Below are positions 11,922 through 25,407 of a stretch of 64,000 bases of DNA, piece after piece. The stretch is from Lucifuga dentata. Its lineage: Eukaryota; Chordata; Actinopteri; Ophidiiformes; Bythitidae. Within the stretch, counting starts at the first letter, position 1. The number at the start of each line of letters is the position of its first letter. The translations under genes and the position numbers were made by a program. The notes under the pieces were generated by a model, which was not told the DNA's origin, did not search any database, and was given only the letters and a program-made list of their open reading frames with translations. The stretch covers positions 566,151 through 630,150 of the forward strand of contig VXCM01000064.1 of the NCBI GenBank assembly GCA_014773175.1, in the 5' to 3' direction.

Positions 11922-12720
11922 AAGTGAACCTAGATTTGTTTTTGTTTTTTTGTTTGTTTTGTTTTTTTTGCCTTGAAATGAAGGGCATGTCGGTTGTGAT
12001 GTGTTTCCTGTGAGTGTGTGAATAGTAGTTGGTAGTTGGAGTGTCTTATGAATAGTTGAAAGTAAAGATTGCCAAAAAATATAAATAGGCATGAGTTTAT
12101 GATGTGACATTTGTTTTAGTGAATACTTAATGATCAGTGAATTCACATTAAATCATATGACACTGCAAACAATTTGTGATGTCAGAAACTTGGTTCTCAT
12201 TTCGAAAGCTTTACTCACCTTTTGAAGAGATAAAACAAAACTTAATAAAGTCAAAATATACTGAAGTTATGATGATTCATGAAGTTATGATATCATGATT
12301 GTCCAGATCAAGACTTCTTCAACTGACTGACACTCTTGATAGTCCTGTTAGCAAAGATCTTACCTGCTGAAGTGCCCTTTAGCAAGTTATAAATCACCCC
12401 TGTCCTGTAGCAGTCGCTGTATTCTGACTAAACTTCAGGGGCAGGAATGAAAGCAAGTCTCATCAAGATATTAGATTCTTGATGATGGAAACTTTTGTGA
12501 AAAATAACTGGGTGTTTTTTGTGGTTGTTAGTGTTATGGTGGTCATACAGTAAGTATCTCTGCATGGATCTTATAGTGCGCAGTGTGTCGAGGTAAGAAA
12601 GAAATCCTGTGAGCCTTAGATTCAATGCTAAGCAGAATATTCACGTCCATGTCGTGTATGATTGTGTGTCATTGTAAGGTCAAGGATGCTTTGTTGACAT
12701 CAGGTCTGTGAGGAGCACAC
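11922..12720. other. Intergenic region, cga to znf292
   Basis: About 800 bp without a recognised gene, RNA or transposon. A T-rich run lies at 11935-11970. The two genes are transcribed in the same direction and are closely spaced. Confidence 0.6.
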
Positions 12721-12817
12721 GCTGTGCTCCCCTCCCCCTCCTGCGTGCGCGTGCGTGTGCGGGTCTGGCAGCGTAACATCTGTGCGTACGCGGTCGTGAT
12801 TGTTGTGAAGATGGCGG
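12721..12817 (+). promoter_or_regulatory. znf292: znf292 CpG-rich promoter with NRF1-like and YY1-like words
   Basis: GC-rich DNA without a TATA box just upstream of the start codon. It includes the alternating CTGCGTGCGCGTGCG run (from about 12741), which resembles an NRF1 site. AAGATGGCGG (12808-12817) spans the start codon and matches the YY1 consensus often found at the first codon of housekeeping genes. Function is inferred from sequence words. Confidence 0.5.
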
Positions 12818-15800
12818 AGGGGGAGACAGAGAAGGAATATGACACACGGAAAGCTATCGAGGTTCTCCGAGAGCGGTTTCAGGGTTTGACCACAGCCCTG
12901 AAAGAGAGCTCGGTATCTCCGCTGGAGGCTTCTCTGCATTTCTGCCAGGAGTTTTGCCAGGTTAGACCGTTCTCCTGCTGCTCATCCCGGGTAGCCTGCA
13001 GCCCCTCTGGCTTCCTGGCCGAGGATGCGCGTCTACGTTTGCTATAACAATGTAGCTAAGGAGCTAGCTGCCTAGCTAGCTGCCTGGCCTCTCAAGATGG
13101 GGAAAAAGTCCCCCGTGATTTTCAGCCATTCTCTCACTAATGTTTGTCAGTGACTTCTACTTATTTGCAATCTCTTTCTATGCTTGAGAGAAGAAGTCTT
13201 TTCTATGTATGCACGCTGTGCATGTATTGCCCGTATTTTCCAGGCCAGATAGCTAATAGCAGATGAATGTTGCTAGCTGGTATACAGGGTCCCCCTCTCC
13301 TGTGTAGTGGTCATGCTGTGCAAAAAAATGGATAGCTAGCGAGATTTTACTGGGCGATTGCATTGATATGCACTGAATTTAGTTTTTAATATCTGATCCA
13401 GGAAATATCATTCAAACGTTATAACGTTGCATCTCCACGTTTGTGTAAATCTTAGCTTGCTGAATGGAATAGGTTACTAATGTGAAGCAGTTTTATTGTA
13501 CGGAAAGATCAATGATTTTTTTCCAAGGTGCTAGCGAAGGCCTTATGCACTAATTAGTCCAGCTAACCACATCAGCGGGAATATTCAGTGGGTCATATAT
13601 CAAGCAACAGCAAAATATATAAAATATGTGACATATTTATGGCTCCCGGTCTCCCAGAGTGATTTTAGGCAAAGTGTGCAGCGGTCAGTGACTCCATTAC
13701 ACATCCTCTTCGTTAATTTGCCCTGACCACGTAAATATATGCGTTGGCCTCGGCCGATTTACATGAAACCGTTGTGTTTTAGCAAAGATTCCAGTAGTTT
13801 CACTATATTTCTTTAAGATTACAGCATAGTTTCTGTGTCGTAGATGAGAAATTCATTCAACTTATAACTTATTTAAGAAAAGGGGCGAGCATCGGACAGG
13901 ATGCTGTAATTGTGTCCAGTTTTATTGCGATCCTGAGCTGTTTAAGAAAATTACAGACGCAAGGACGCTGAAGACATTCAACATAGATTATTACTAATAT
14001 CGTGTGCGAACGAGCCAGAATGAATTTATAGCTTCATTGATAGAAAAATAATAAGGGGCGGAGGAACGTGAAGAGCTCTCTCTCTTTTTTTTTTTTTTTN
14101 TTTTTTTTTTTTTTTTATAGCGACTTACAACTTTGGTAACTGATGCTTTGCTTTTGTATTATATAACAACATAACAATAAACTGAAATGACGATTTGAAA
14201 ATGTATTTAAATTAAACCCAATTATAATATTTATATTTAATTATTTTGTATCGTTGCCCATGATAGTATGCAATATTCTGCATTTTTTGTTCATTAACAT
14301 GCGTAAAAGTAGGATTTAATTTGAAGGTTTTTGTTAACGTTTTATACATGAAAATAGCTTTGTGACACTAAATATCTGTTTTACTTAAATATGCTGTCTT
14401 ACTATGAATAAATAATCTGCTTTTTTCTATTAAAAAAACTTTTGATTGTGATTTTGAGCTTGAAGCACTGATTTCTTGTTTTTTTTTTTTCAGTAAAACC
14501 CAAAATTTCCTGATCTGTGTTTTTATTTAAAGTTTGATCGTAATAACGCTGTAAAATGTACATCGTACAACTTTGGTGTTACACTGAGCTGTCAGAAAAA
14601 TGACAAAATCAGAAAATCTTATTTTAAAGTTGTCAGAAAATTTTATTTTATTTTTTACAGAATATATCTTGCTTACAAGTAAAATATCAGTTTACTACGC
14701 AAACTTTGATTTGTATTTTCCTTAGAATTTACCGACAGACATTGTTTAATAAAGATAAGTAGAATTTTACAACACACACAAAAAATTGATGAACTTTCTC
14801 TCATTGTAGTATTTAAACTTTTTTGCAGGTCCTTGTGGAACATGCTGGACGCTGGAAAACTGATGAGGATCCACTGCCTTTGCTGGAGGTGTACACTGTG
14901 GCTATCCTCAGCTTTGCTAAGGCTGCCTCCTGTCTCTCCTCCGAATGTGAAAACGTGCCACTCCTACTTGAAAAGTTAGCACTGTGAGTAAAAGCTATGA
15001 AATGGTTGTCAGTGGAAATGAGATTTCTTGTGCTCTTTCGTACAGCATCTTGCTGATGAAGTTGAACCATAGTGTGTTTCATAAATTCATCACATGAATA
15101 CAATGCTCAAGTTCTGTATTAGTAAAAGTATTCACTCGAATTTGTTCTGTATGTTTTCCTCCCTCTGTGTTTCCATTTTGGTTTTCCTCACTTTCCACAG
15201 GAGTAGTCTCACCTTGGAGGAGATTATTAGTTGTTGGCATGCACTATTCTGTATGGGGATGACATAAATGATGCATCTATGTCACAAGTAATATGAAAAT
15301 AATACACACTAAAATCCCAAAGGAAATTTGAATATGAAAAGTTGAGAGACTGAGCAAATATTCTGCAGGAGTTTACACAGCTTTACACACTGCATTTGAA
15401 GATCTTTTGAAGGCAAAGTCCTTGAGGCTGGAATGCAGAATAGAAATGTAGGCTACCTCTTGGGGAGCTATGACATATTTGGGGTGGCTTGCAGCATAGT
15501 CACATGGAAGTGTAGCAAGCACACAAAATGAAGGGAGTCAGGCATACAATAATTATTAATGTCAGCAGAGGTTTCTGCTTATTGATTAGAGTCACTGATC
15601 AGGCCGTACTAAATAAGACATTACAGTACAAAAAGCAACACATAAATTTTCATACGAACACTCACACCTACACTGATCCTTATAACTAAAGCATCTCACT
15701 TGTGCAGATTTATGAGTATTAACCCCTCCCCCCCCAATTTTGCAGTTCATCATCTCCATTACATATTTCTAAAATGTAAAACTGATGTTACATTATTAGA

Positions 15801-18800
15801 TGTTGTGAATGCTTCTTTTTCTATTGTTACCCTTAATTTCTGAAGTGTGTGCACACCCTTGACCCAAATCTCTCTTTAACAAATGGCTGTGTTGAATTGA
15901 AAGGAGCTGTGCGGAGCTGCTGCTCTTACTGCCCCAGCATATCCCTGGTGCCTTATGGGAAGAGTTCCAGTCCTCCATGAAGGTCAGTATCCCTGGGACT
16001 GTTGTTAGACTTCCTTTTTTGTTGTTATTGTTGCTTATCTTTGCAATGATAAGCATTGAGCATTTGTTTAGTTATGAGAGTGCACTTTAGTTTTAGTTTT
16101 CTTTTTGTTTTAGCACAATCTTTAGAAGAAATTACTTATGGGTTGAAATATTTGGGACTGCAGATTCTGTGCACAAGAATACAAGTTTCAGAACTGTTTT
16201 GCTCATTTCTGCTATCTAAGAAATGATATTTATTCTTGAACACTCAAAGTCATGTCAACAACAATGCTGTAACAAGTATTTCAGACTAAGCTGAGGATGG
16301 CCATGTAATAATTTTGAGAAGAAATTTAATCAATACATATTTTGTCTTCCATTACAGTTGGCACACAGCCTTTTGCAAGAGAGTGGAAGCACACAGCTTT
16401 GTCTGCTTTCAGTTCTGGCACAGCAGGAAGGTGTCTGGTCCAACTCCACTCTAAGCAGCATCCTTTCCAATAAAATTCCTCCAACTGAGCAAGGTTAGTT
16501 CGCAGTTTGGTTAGATGTGTATTGTTTTTTTTTTGTTTGTTTGTTTGTTTTTTTCAGCATTGTCTCTCACGTGCAGTTGATCTCATTTTGTTTCTATCCT
16601 CTGCATTTGTTGTTTTGTAGTTCATGAGTATCTGGAATTGGAAGGTCCCACACTCCTTAATATGCGAATAAAGCACCTTATCAAAGTGGACAGTGTTGAT
16701 CAAGCTGCCATCCTTGCAAAAATGTGCTCAGAGTATCCAGGATATGAAGGAAAAGGGAATTTTAAACAAACATACTTGCTTTGCGTCTGCATGACAAAAA
16801 GCCAAGAGCAGCTAATGGAAGAGGTAAGAAATACACAGTTACATAGTTTTTTATACAGAGAAAGTCATTTAAAGCCCATTTCAGACATACAATCCATTCT
16901 GTTAATTGGCTGGCAATTTAACATTTCAGTCTCATGTTTGAAAAGGACCCCAAGTCACTTTTCCGTAAAAGTAGCACCAGCAAATTTACTTGGTAGGACT
17001 GAGTAACATTTCCATAACACTTTCTTCATGGCACAAACGCACTCACAAGATTACACCGCACATTTCTGTGCATACCATGCGGACTCATGTGAGACTAGGA
17101 AGTGACGCTTTGAAATCTGCGCCCAGATCACACATCTTTTGAGCATGAACATGAATGAATGAGCATGAACATAAAATGTCTGACATTGTGAAACTGACTT
17201 TGCTCACCATTTTGCTTTAAACGATCTCTCTACATTATACGTAACTTCCTGTGTTGCCCAGCCTCGCTTGGCAGATGCTAAGTATTGTGCCAGAATTGTA
17301 TCTCTATCTGGAAAGGTCCTGGCATGTTTGAACAGAGCCTTTATGACACTTAGCCCTTAAGGAGACCTGTGTTTGAATGGCCAAAAGCACTGCTTTAACA
17401 GATAGGCAGTGCTAGCAATTTAACAGATTCCATGTCTGAAGAGGGCTTTATTCAGTAACTTAACGCTGATGCTGATGAAACAACTGATCTGAACAGAAAT
17501 CTTAAGTCTTTTAGACTATGAATCTCAAGAAGTTCAGTGCTGTTCAACATCAGGTCACAACTGTTCAAAGCAGATGTCATGTGCTGCTGAATGTGTCATT
17601 TTCAAAATAGATTCAGTTAAACTTTCTAATTGATGCATTTAAATCCGTATTACTACCATCAGCATGTAACACTCTATTTTTGAAGTACTGACTCACAGAC
17701 CAGTGGCATGTGAAGCACACATGGAAAAACTCATATTTCCATCAAGATAACTTACCAGATTTGTAATTTTGATTGAAAAATGTGCTACCATGCTCATATC
17801 TGTTTCCCTGTAGCCCTCACAGATACGTGAGGAGAGCACATTTTCTTGAAGATTTAATGTTTTGATTGTTACATAACTATTTTAAAATGTCAGTTTCACA
17901 AGTTGCATTCAAATAAAGTTTTTCCAAAAGCCCACTGAAATTGAATCCACCCACAAAAAAGTAATTGCTCAGCACTACTGTTTAATATAATAGTGAATTT
18001 GTCCCAGCAGTATTGTTAAATATGAAATCTTTTTCTTTTTTTTTTTTAATTTAAACGGACTGTTATTTGATCATTTTTCTCCTCTCTCTGTCTTCCTATT
18101 AGATTGCATCAATAGACTGTAAAGATGCTCTTGAAATGATCTGTAACCTTGAATCAGAAGGAGATGAGAAAGGAGCATTTTGCTTATGTTCTGCCTTTCT
18201 CAAGCGACAGCTTCTCCAGGGAGATGTTTATTGTGCCTGGTAAGTGTGGCTGACAGTTTGTTTCAGCTGGATAATCTTTGACAGTTGCCACTGAACAATT
18301 TCAGCTTTTTTTTGGATTTAACTTTTTCCTAAATTAAAAGTAACTCTCTTAATAAACCCAGTGTAATAAACACAGTGTCATAAATGTAAAGTGTAAAGGA
18401 TTAAACTGTGAATGAATGGGTGAATAGAACGTAAGTGACTTATTGGATCAACAAGTTCTTTAAACCTATAAATGCAACTGTCTAGTCAAATTTATGTGAC
18501 GTGTACATGTTTGGGTTTGTGTTTTTCCTGAGATATATTTCATAATCTTTAACAGTTCTTGTTTTGATTTTGTCCAGGGAACTCACATTGTTCTGGAGTA
18601 AGCTACTGATGCGTCTAGAGTCGTCAGCTGATACATTTCTTGGCCAGAGCAAAGAGATGACTCTTCTCTGCAGAAATGTCTGTCACATTCTCTTTCTCAT
18701 CAAAGTAATCCAAAATGAGGTAAAAACATCTCCTATTTTGTAGTTGGTAGCAGGATTTTTTAACTAATAAACAATCATAAACCAACAGTGATTCTTAGCA

Positions 18801-21800
18801 AGATTCCACATCTGCTTCCTTGACCTTAAAAGCTAATCCTTGGCATTTTTATGTCACTGTCCCTAGGTTGGAGAGGTGGGGCTTCCAGTGTGCGTCGAAA
18901 TGTGCATTCAAGCTCTGAAAATGACCTCCAGTGACCATAAGGACAGCAAGTCAACCATCTGCAAGACTATTTCTTGCCTTTTGCCAACTGATCTAGAGGT
19001 TAAACGAGCATGCCAGCTGACTGAATTCCTCCTTCAGCCTACTGTTGATTCATATTATGCCGTGGAGTCACTATACAATGAACCTGACCAAAAGCCTGAG
19101 GAGGATGGGAGTCTACCAGTGCCCAATTCTTTACGCTGTGAGTTACTGCTGGCCTTTAAGACACAGTGGCCTTTTGATCCAGAGTTCTGGGACTGGAAAA
19201 CACTGAAACGCAACTGCTTAGTTTTGATGGGCGAGGAGGCAGCTATTGTGTCATCAATTGACACACTCAATGACACAGATGAACAAGAGGTGGAAAGTGG
19301 ACTTGGAAAGGTACCTGAATACAAAGACCTGGAGGATTTTCTGTTAACCACTACAAATGAACTCAATGAAATCACAGATGAAAGAGAGAAAAATAGAGAA
19401 GCAAAAAAACTGAGGGAGCAAGGGTTTGTGTCTGCTCGGTTCCGAAATTGGCGAGCCTATATGCAGTATTGTGTTTTGTGTGACAAGGAGTTTTTGGGTC
19501 ATAGAATTGTTCGGCATGCTCAGAAGCATTTTAAAGATGGAGTTTATCTGTGTCCGATTTGTGCTGATAGCTTTGAAAGTAGGGAGGTTTTAGAGCCACA
19601 TGTAGCGTCACACGTAAAGCAATCTTGCAAAGAGAGGCTAGCTGCAATGAAAGCTGCTAGGAAGGTAACCAAACCACCTCAGTCCCCGAAAAGTCCATCT
19701 AAAAATTTGAAGATTGCCACCAAGACAAACATTAAAATTGAATCTAAAGATGGCAACAAAACCAGTGTCAATGCAGTAAACACAACTCCCGCTACACTAG
19801 AACAAGCTACATCTGAGACACATATAAGTCAAGACTGTTTCTGTCCTGTTAGGAACTGTTCAAAGGCCTTCAAGTTTTTCCGTAATCTCATGGCTCATGT
19901 CAGATGTCACAAGGATGATGAAGAAGCAATGCGCTTTTTAGAGATACAAAAACAGAAAGTGGTGTGTCAGTATTGCAGACGACAGTTTGTTAATGTGAGA
20001 CATCTTAATGACCATTTGCAGATGCACTGTGGAATCAAACCATACATCTGCATACAGCTGGATTGCAAGGCTAGTTTTAATTCAAATTCTGAGCTCCTCA
20101 TGCACAGGAAAACACACTCAGAATTTAAGGCACAGTGCATGTTCCCTAACTGTGGCAAAGTTTTCAATGAGGCCTACCTGCTGTACGATCATGAGGCTCA
20201 GCATTATCTTACATACACCTGCCAAATGGAAAACTGCGGTAAAATATTTTACTCACAGTCCCAATTTGTAGCTCACCAAGAGCATCACAGCACAAGTGGT
20301 GCAATAAATAATTTACCCACCACAAATGAAAACCCTCTTGTCACTCTAAAAGCTGAACCATCACTTGTGAGTACCCTGACAAAAGAAGACAAATGTCCTG
20401 CTGTTGTCTGCTTTGAGAGGACTGATTCAGATGCATATATGAAGGACGCACTGAAAGGAAGCACATCACCACCCAGATCTCCCCAGGTTGGTAAAGAACC
20501 TGTAAGAGTCAAACACTCGATTGAAAGCATGCTGAATTCTGCGGCAGAACCTGAAATAGAAGAACCAGAGAAATGCACTCCAGAGAAATACACTCCACTG
20601 ACAAATCCCACTCTGGGACCAGTAGATGCCAAACCAGCACCTGAAGTTCCCCACCTTGACCACACTATGGCTGGTCAAAGTGAGATTCCTCCAGTGTACT
20701 CCATGCATTCTGCAGCAACTCCCATAGCTGGTCAACAGGGAGCTGGGAGTAATAGTGTAGAAGGTAATGAACACCAGAAAGCATTACCACAGATAACTTC
20801 TCCACCTCAAATAAAAACAGAAGTTCCTTCTTCACTGCAAGGATATCCTCCCAGCACACCTGTTGTAACTGGGAATGAAGAGAACCTACATTGTTGCCCA
20901 TTTAAGGACTGTACGAGGGCATACAGTACAAACAAAAGTCTGTCCAGACATGTGAAGAAGCAGCACCCTGAAATATTTGAAGACTGGAAATTGGCAAAGA
21001 AGTATAACAAAGTGGCCAAAATTACAGCAAGAAAGCCATCTATTGGACCAACTTCACCTAACCAATCACAGAACACGAGGAACAGGCCATCAAACCAGCT
21101 AGCACCACTATGCAACAAAACTGGAGTGCAGCAGATGGATTACCCAGTGGGATGTTCGACCTCATCTGCCCAGTGTTATCCTGGTTCAATGGATCCTGTG
21201 CCTATCACACCAATGGTGAATCCCACACTGTACCCACAGTGGGAAACCCCAGCTAATTCTGGTGGAATGATGCAGCCAGACATGTCTCAAGCATGGTCTT
21301 CACCTCCCATGAACAACTGCTATCCAGGTACCTTCAACATGAATGAGTACCCCTCCCGGAACTACCCTCCATGGCAGACAGACCCTTATCAAACCACAGC
21401 ATCACTACCGTCAGAAAGAGATCATTCAGTGTCAGCTGTACATGGTGCCACTGTGTCACATACTACTTCAGATTCCAGTTTGATGTCTCAGTATGTGTCC
21501 AGCTCTCTGATGCTTGACAACGGAGGGCAAATGCATAATGGAGGACATCAGTATGGACTTATGCATCCAGACGTCAGTGGAGATGCTGTAGATGTGAGAA
21601 AAAACAGTGCAGGTTTGACAGGACAGTTGGATAATGAAAACAGTATTTCAACAATTGACAGCCTTCCTGGAGGAAGTTACCAGGCTTCTTATGGTAACAA
21701 TGAAACCTCTGGTCTTTCCCAGAGATCATCAGCTGATATTCCCATGAAATGTCTGAGCCCAGAGGCCCAAGTTGCATTAAAAGCTACAACTGAAATTGTT

Positions 21801-24800
21801 AAGACAGAAAATATGGCATCTGGTTATGACCAGATAGACAATGCTATGGATGGTATGCTTAGTCCACACAGTGTCACGCACCCAGATTTCTCTTATGAGG
21901 ATGAGTGTAGTAATGCTGAATGTGAGGCAAACCCTTCAGATGAGAAGACCAGTGACCCTGATGCACAGAAAGGAAAACGCAACAGGTTGAGTAAGCGAAC
22001 CAAATGGCCAGCTATCATTAAGGATGGCAAGGTCATTTGCAGGAGATGTTTCAGAGAATTTACAAGCACCAAGTCTCTTGGAGGTCACCTATCAAAACGC
22101 TCACAGTGCAAGCCATTAGATGAAATTGACCTGACAGCTGATCTTCCAACATCATTTCTTGATTTTCTCAATGACCCTCATGTCCCTGACACTAATGGAG
22201 CAATATTCAACATCTCAAATGGTGATTTCTCACAGGACACTTGTAGCTTGACCACTTTGACTTCACCTATGGCCATGAAACAAGAACCAGAAAGTACAAG
22301 CATATTTGACTCATATTCAACAGTCTCAGTTTCCCATGAAAACCAACAAGTGAAGCCAGCCAATTTGGCTAATCATGCCCTCACTGTACCTTATCAAGAG
22401 GATCACTTGATGGAAATTTCAAAGGCCTTTCAAAGGTTGGATTTGATTGAGGCTGCTCAAGAGAAAATGCTGGGAAATATTCCTGTAGAGAAAAATGTCA
22501 GTCATTGTGATACAACAGCCAGCACTGATAACAGAAAGAACAATAAGCATTCTGAAAAGTCACCTAAACCTTTTAAATGTGATCAGGATGATTGTGAGTA
22601 CTCATTTATGACAAAGGAAGCATTATTCAAACACCTGTGTAAAATGCATGATTTCTCAAATGAGATGATAGAAGAACTAAAAAGAACACCATCCAAATTA
22701 TCTCCATATCCTTGCCAAATTTGCCCCAAAACATTTACCAGAACAACAGGCTTGAGAATTCACTATGAAAAAGTCCACCGATTGTCAAAGCCAGAGATAC
22801 AGAAGCTACGGCTCAATGCTCGAAATAGGCGAGCATTCAGACTTAACAAAGATGAAACCAACAGCAGTTCTGTGACAGCATCTTTCTGTGCAATACCTGC
22901 TATAAAACAAGAACCCTTGGACATTGCAATTGCACCGCAAATGCACAATGAAATCAATTCAGGGGTTTCTGAAATCACAGCACCAGGAGATGCAGTAACA
23001 GAGAGCTTCACAGCTGAAGTATCAACTGTTACAAGGTTGCCATCACCTCAAAACTATTTGGCAGACAGACCATTTTGTGAGGTGGCACCATCAAATTCTG
23101 AGCAAGCCCCAGAGGAACCTAAGGAGGCTGATTTAAGAAACACTACAGATTTGAAAGAGAAACACAGTCCAGGTACACAAGGTACAGCAAAAGAGCAGCA
23201 AGGAAGTTCAGACCCAGAATCTCTTAGCAAAGTAAAGCAGCCAGGATCTAGCCAGCCTACTGCATCTGCTTCATCCTCGCCAGAAAAACCCAGCAGCTCC
23301 AAAAATACACCAATAAAGGATGAAACGCAGTGGAGGGAAAAATCTCAGAAAAAGTTGGGGCTCAAAATTTGTGACATGGATAATGCCTTTAGTCCATATA
23401 GACCATATCGCTGTGTTCATGAAGGATGCAGTGCTGCATTCACCATTCAGCAGAATCTGATCCTCCATTACAGGGCTATGCATCAGGCATCCCTTCCCCA
23501 CGTCAAAACTGAAACTGACACTGAAAAGACCAACGCAACCAGCAATAGACAAGAAAGCATAGGCAAAGATAATGAGGTTAGGTGTCAAGTGAAAAATTGC
23601 TCAAGAGTGTTCATGGGAATCACACGGTTAGTGCAGCATTACCTCTTACTTCACAAGTTTACCCGTGACAAAGCCACAGCCATGATGGCCAGCATGAGCA
23701 TAGGAACTTTCAACTGTGACCGGCCAGAGTGCTCTCTCCCCTTCAGTTCTGTGGAAAAGTACATTGAGCATATTAAGAATTATCACAAGGAAATTGCTAT
23801 CTCTGAGAGTGGGTCAGTTGATCCAACTTTCAGGTGTCAGTATGTGGAATGTGACCGTGTATACACTACAAAATCAAACCTCCTTCGTCACCTGATCAAA
23901 AAGCATAATTACGTTTATGATCCTAAAGCCAGTGACGGAAGAAGGAATAAAACAGCTGGGTTTTTCCCTTCAATTAGCAATGGGAAAGAGAACGTTGAAA
24001 ACAAATTCAAAGTGAAGAAGAAAAACACTAAAAAGAAAGACGGGAAATCCATTGAACATTGGACCAGTTTTGGAAAACCTACGCTAAAATCCCACGAAGA
24101 GGCATCAGCCATGTGCACCAAGAAGTCGTCGTTGCAGTACCCATGTATGATAATAGGTTGTGATACAGTGGAACGGGCTGAACGAAGTATATTTAAACAT
24201 TACACCACTCATGGCCTCACAGAACGATACATTGAAGACCAGAGGAGCCAGTTCATATTTTGCAAAAAGTACTCACGTGCCAGGTTTAAAGATGCAAACA
24301 AATCAGAGGGCGCATCATCAAGTTCATCTTCTGAGGAGACAGAGGCAGAAGACAGTGAAAAGCCAGCTGATCAAAGGATAGATGAGCAGGTGGATAGAAT
24401 AGGCCAAGAAGACAGCAAGCTGTCCAACGACGATAGTGCAGAATCTCAAGCTTCCACGGGGACAGAAGGGGGAAATAAAAGAGGCCGTCCCAGAAAACCT
24501 GCACATCCTAAACCTGCACATCCTTCACCTGCATATCCTTGTCCAGAGAGGATGCAGACCCTTAGGAATCGTTTGAGTGTTAACAGTTCAAGAGAGAACT
24601 CAAATCCCGGTACCCCTGCAGCCCAAGAACGCGATGATGGCGTAATGCCTGGGTCCTTCAAACCTTTGGGACTCGAGGATTCTTTCCTGAAGTTCTTGGA
24701 GACCTCAGAGTCAACCCACTCTTCTAAACGTAAACTAAATGATAAATCCAGTGCTGAACTGCCGTCCAAAAGACAACAAACTCATAAACAAAAGTCGCTT

Positions 24801-25001
24801 ATGAAAAGTAAAATACCTGACAAATTCAATTACTGTGAAAATCTCATAGACTTCAGAAATCCCCTTAATCTCAAATCAGCAAGCAATGTTAAGATTGTAA
24901 TGGATAGAACATTTTCTGAAGGTGCTGACCTTTTACTAAAGCAGCTACAAGATATGAGGCCCATGGTTATTATAAAAAAGTGGCTTTGTAGTGGCTCATA
25001 G
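12811..25001 (+). CDS. znf292: Zinc finger protein 292 (nuclear C2H2 protein)
   Basis: Large nuclear C2H2 zinc-finger protein and putative transcription factor. Eight coding exons join in frame: 12811-12960, 14829-14983, 15904-15982, 16358-16493, 16621-16823, 18103-18239, 18578-18719 and 18867-25001, for 2378 residues (mammalian forms are about 2700). The first 334 residues are a helical region typical of this family, with conserved stretches such as DPLPLLEVYTVAI, RIKHLIK and KDALEMICNLESEGDEK. The start is the ATG after the CpG-rich leader. All junctions are GT-AG. The last exon holds all the fingers. The C-terminus, RPMVIIKKWLCSGS, differs from the longer mammalian tail. I see no frameshift or internal stop. 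Confidence 0.95.
12961..14828 (+). other. znf292 intron 1 with GCTAGC cluster and a contig join
   Basis: Five GCTAGC words at 13063, 13075, 13272, 13335 and 13530. A poly-T tract with a single N at 14100 marks a likely contig join. No other feature was recognised. Confidence 0.6.
16824..18102 (+). other. znf292 intron 5
   Basis: About 1.3 kb of intron without a recognised repeat or RNA gene. The frame stays open about 60 codons into the intron after the exon 5 donor, which is chance. The introns at 14984-15903, 15983-16357 and 18240-18577 are likewise plain. Confidence 0.6.
18867..25001 (+). other. znf292: znf292 giant last coding exon with about 16 C2H2 fingers
   Basis: A single 6135-bp open exon (residues 335-2378). 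C2H2 fingers start near residues 535, 561, 659, 700, 727, 752, 784, 1009, 1390, 1570, 1615, 1848, 1905, 1949, 1989 and 2092. The finger near 1390 (CRRCFREF, GGHLSKRSQC) ends in Cys rather than His. Between fingers lie long Ser/Thr/Pro/Gln-rich segments. Near residues 2210-2225 is an AT-hook-like KRGRPRKPAHP followed by a short AHP/AYP repeat, and NLS-like basic patches follow. LKQLQDM near the end is shared with mammals. Confidence 0.93.
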
Positions 25002-25401
25002 CCTGATGATTTCATTTCAACTCAATCTCACTCAGGATTTGAGAAGTATGCTGCAGATTGGATTGTTTGCTTGTGCAACAGATTTTCAGCTGTTAACAGA
25101 AATGGTCACAATTAAAGATGAAAAGACTTATTTTGTCATGAAAAAACTGTCTTGGATGATTTTAAGTACATATGTTAGTTTGAACCAGGTAATCTATAGG
25201 GCATAGATTTTAGAACCATGTTTGTATTTATGCTTAGTAATGAAGATGTTTTTTTTTTCTTTTGCTAAATGGAAACTTTTAAAGAAAAACTATGTTTTTA
25301 TATATCCCTATGGGATTTCAAGTTCTGTTTGTATTTATTTAATCCTTTTTCAACACTAGTAGAGCTATCTGTAATATTTACATGTCTTCCACACAGTGTT
25401 C

Positions 25402-25407
25402 AATAAA
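25402..25407 (+). terminator. znf292: znf292 polyadenylation signal (AATAAA)
   Basis: AATAAA 400 bp after the stop codon, followed by T-rich and TG-containing sequence. It is the first canonical signal downstream of the coding region. Confidence 0.65.

Noticed and set aside
20285..20774. Minus-strand open frames within znf292 exon 8
   Set aside because: They are antisense shadows of a long coding exon with no independent evidence.
24991..25206. Open frame overlapping the znf292 stop as an alternative C-terminus
   Set aside because: Its composition and sequence do not resemble known ZNF292 tails; it is most likely chance in the 3' UTR.
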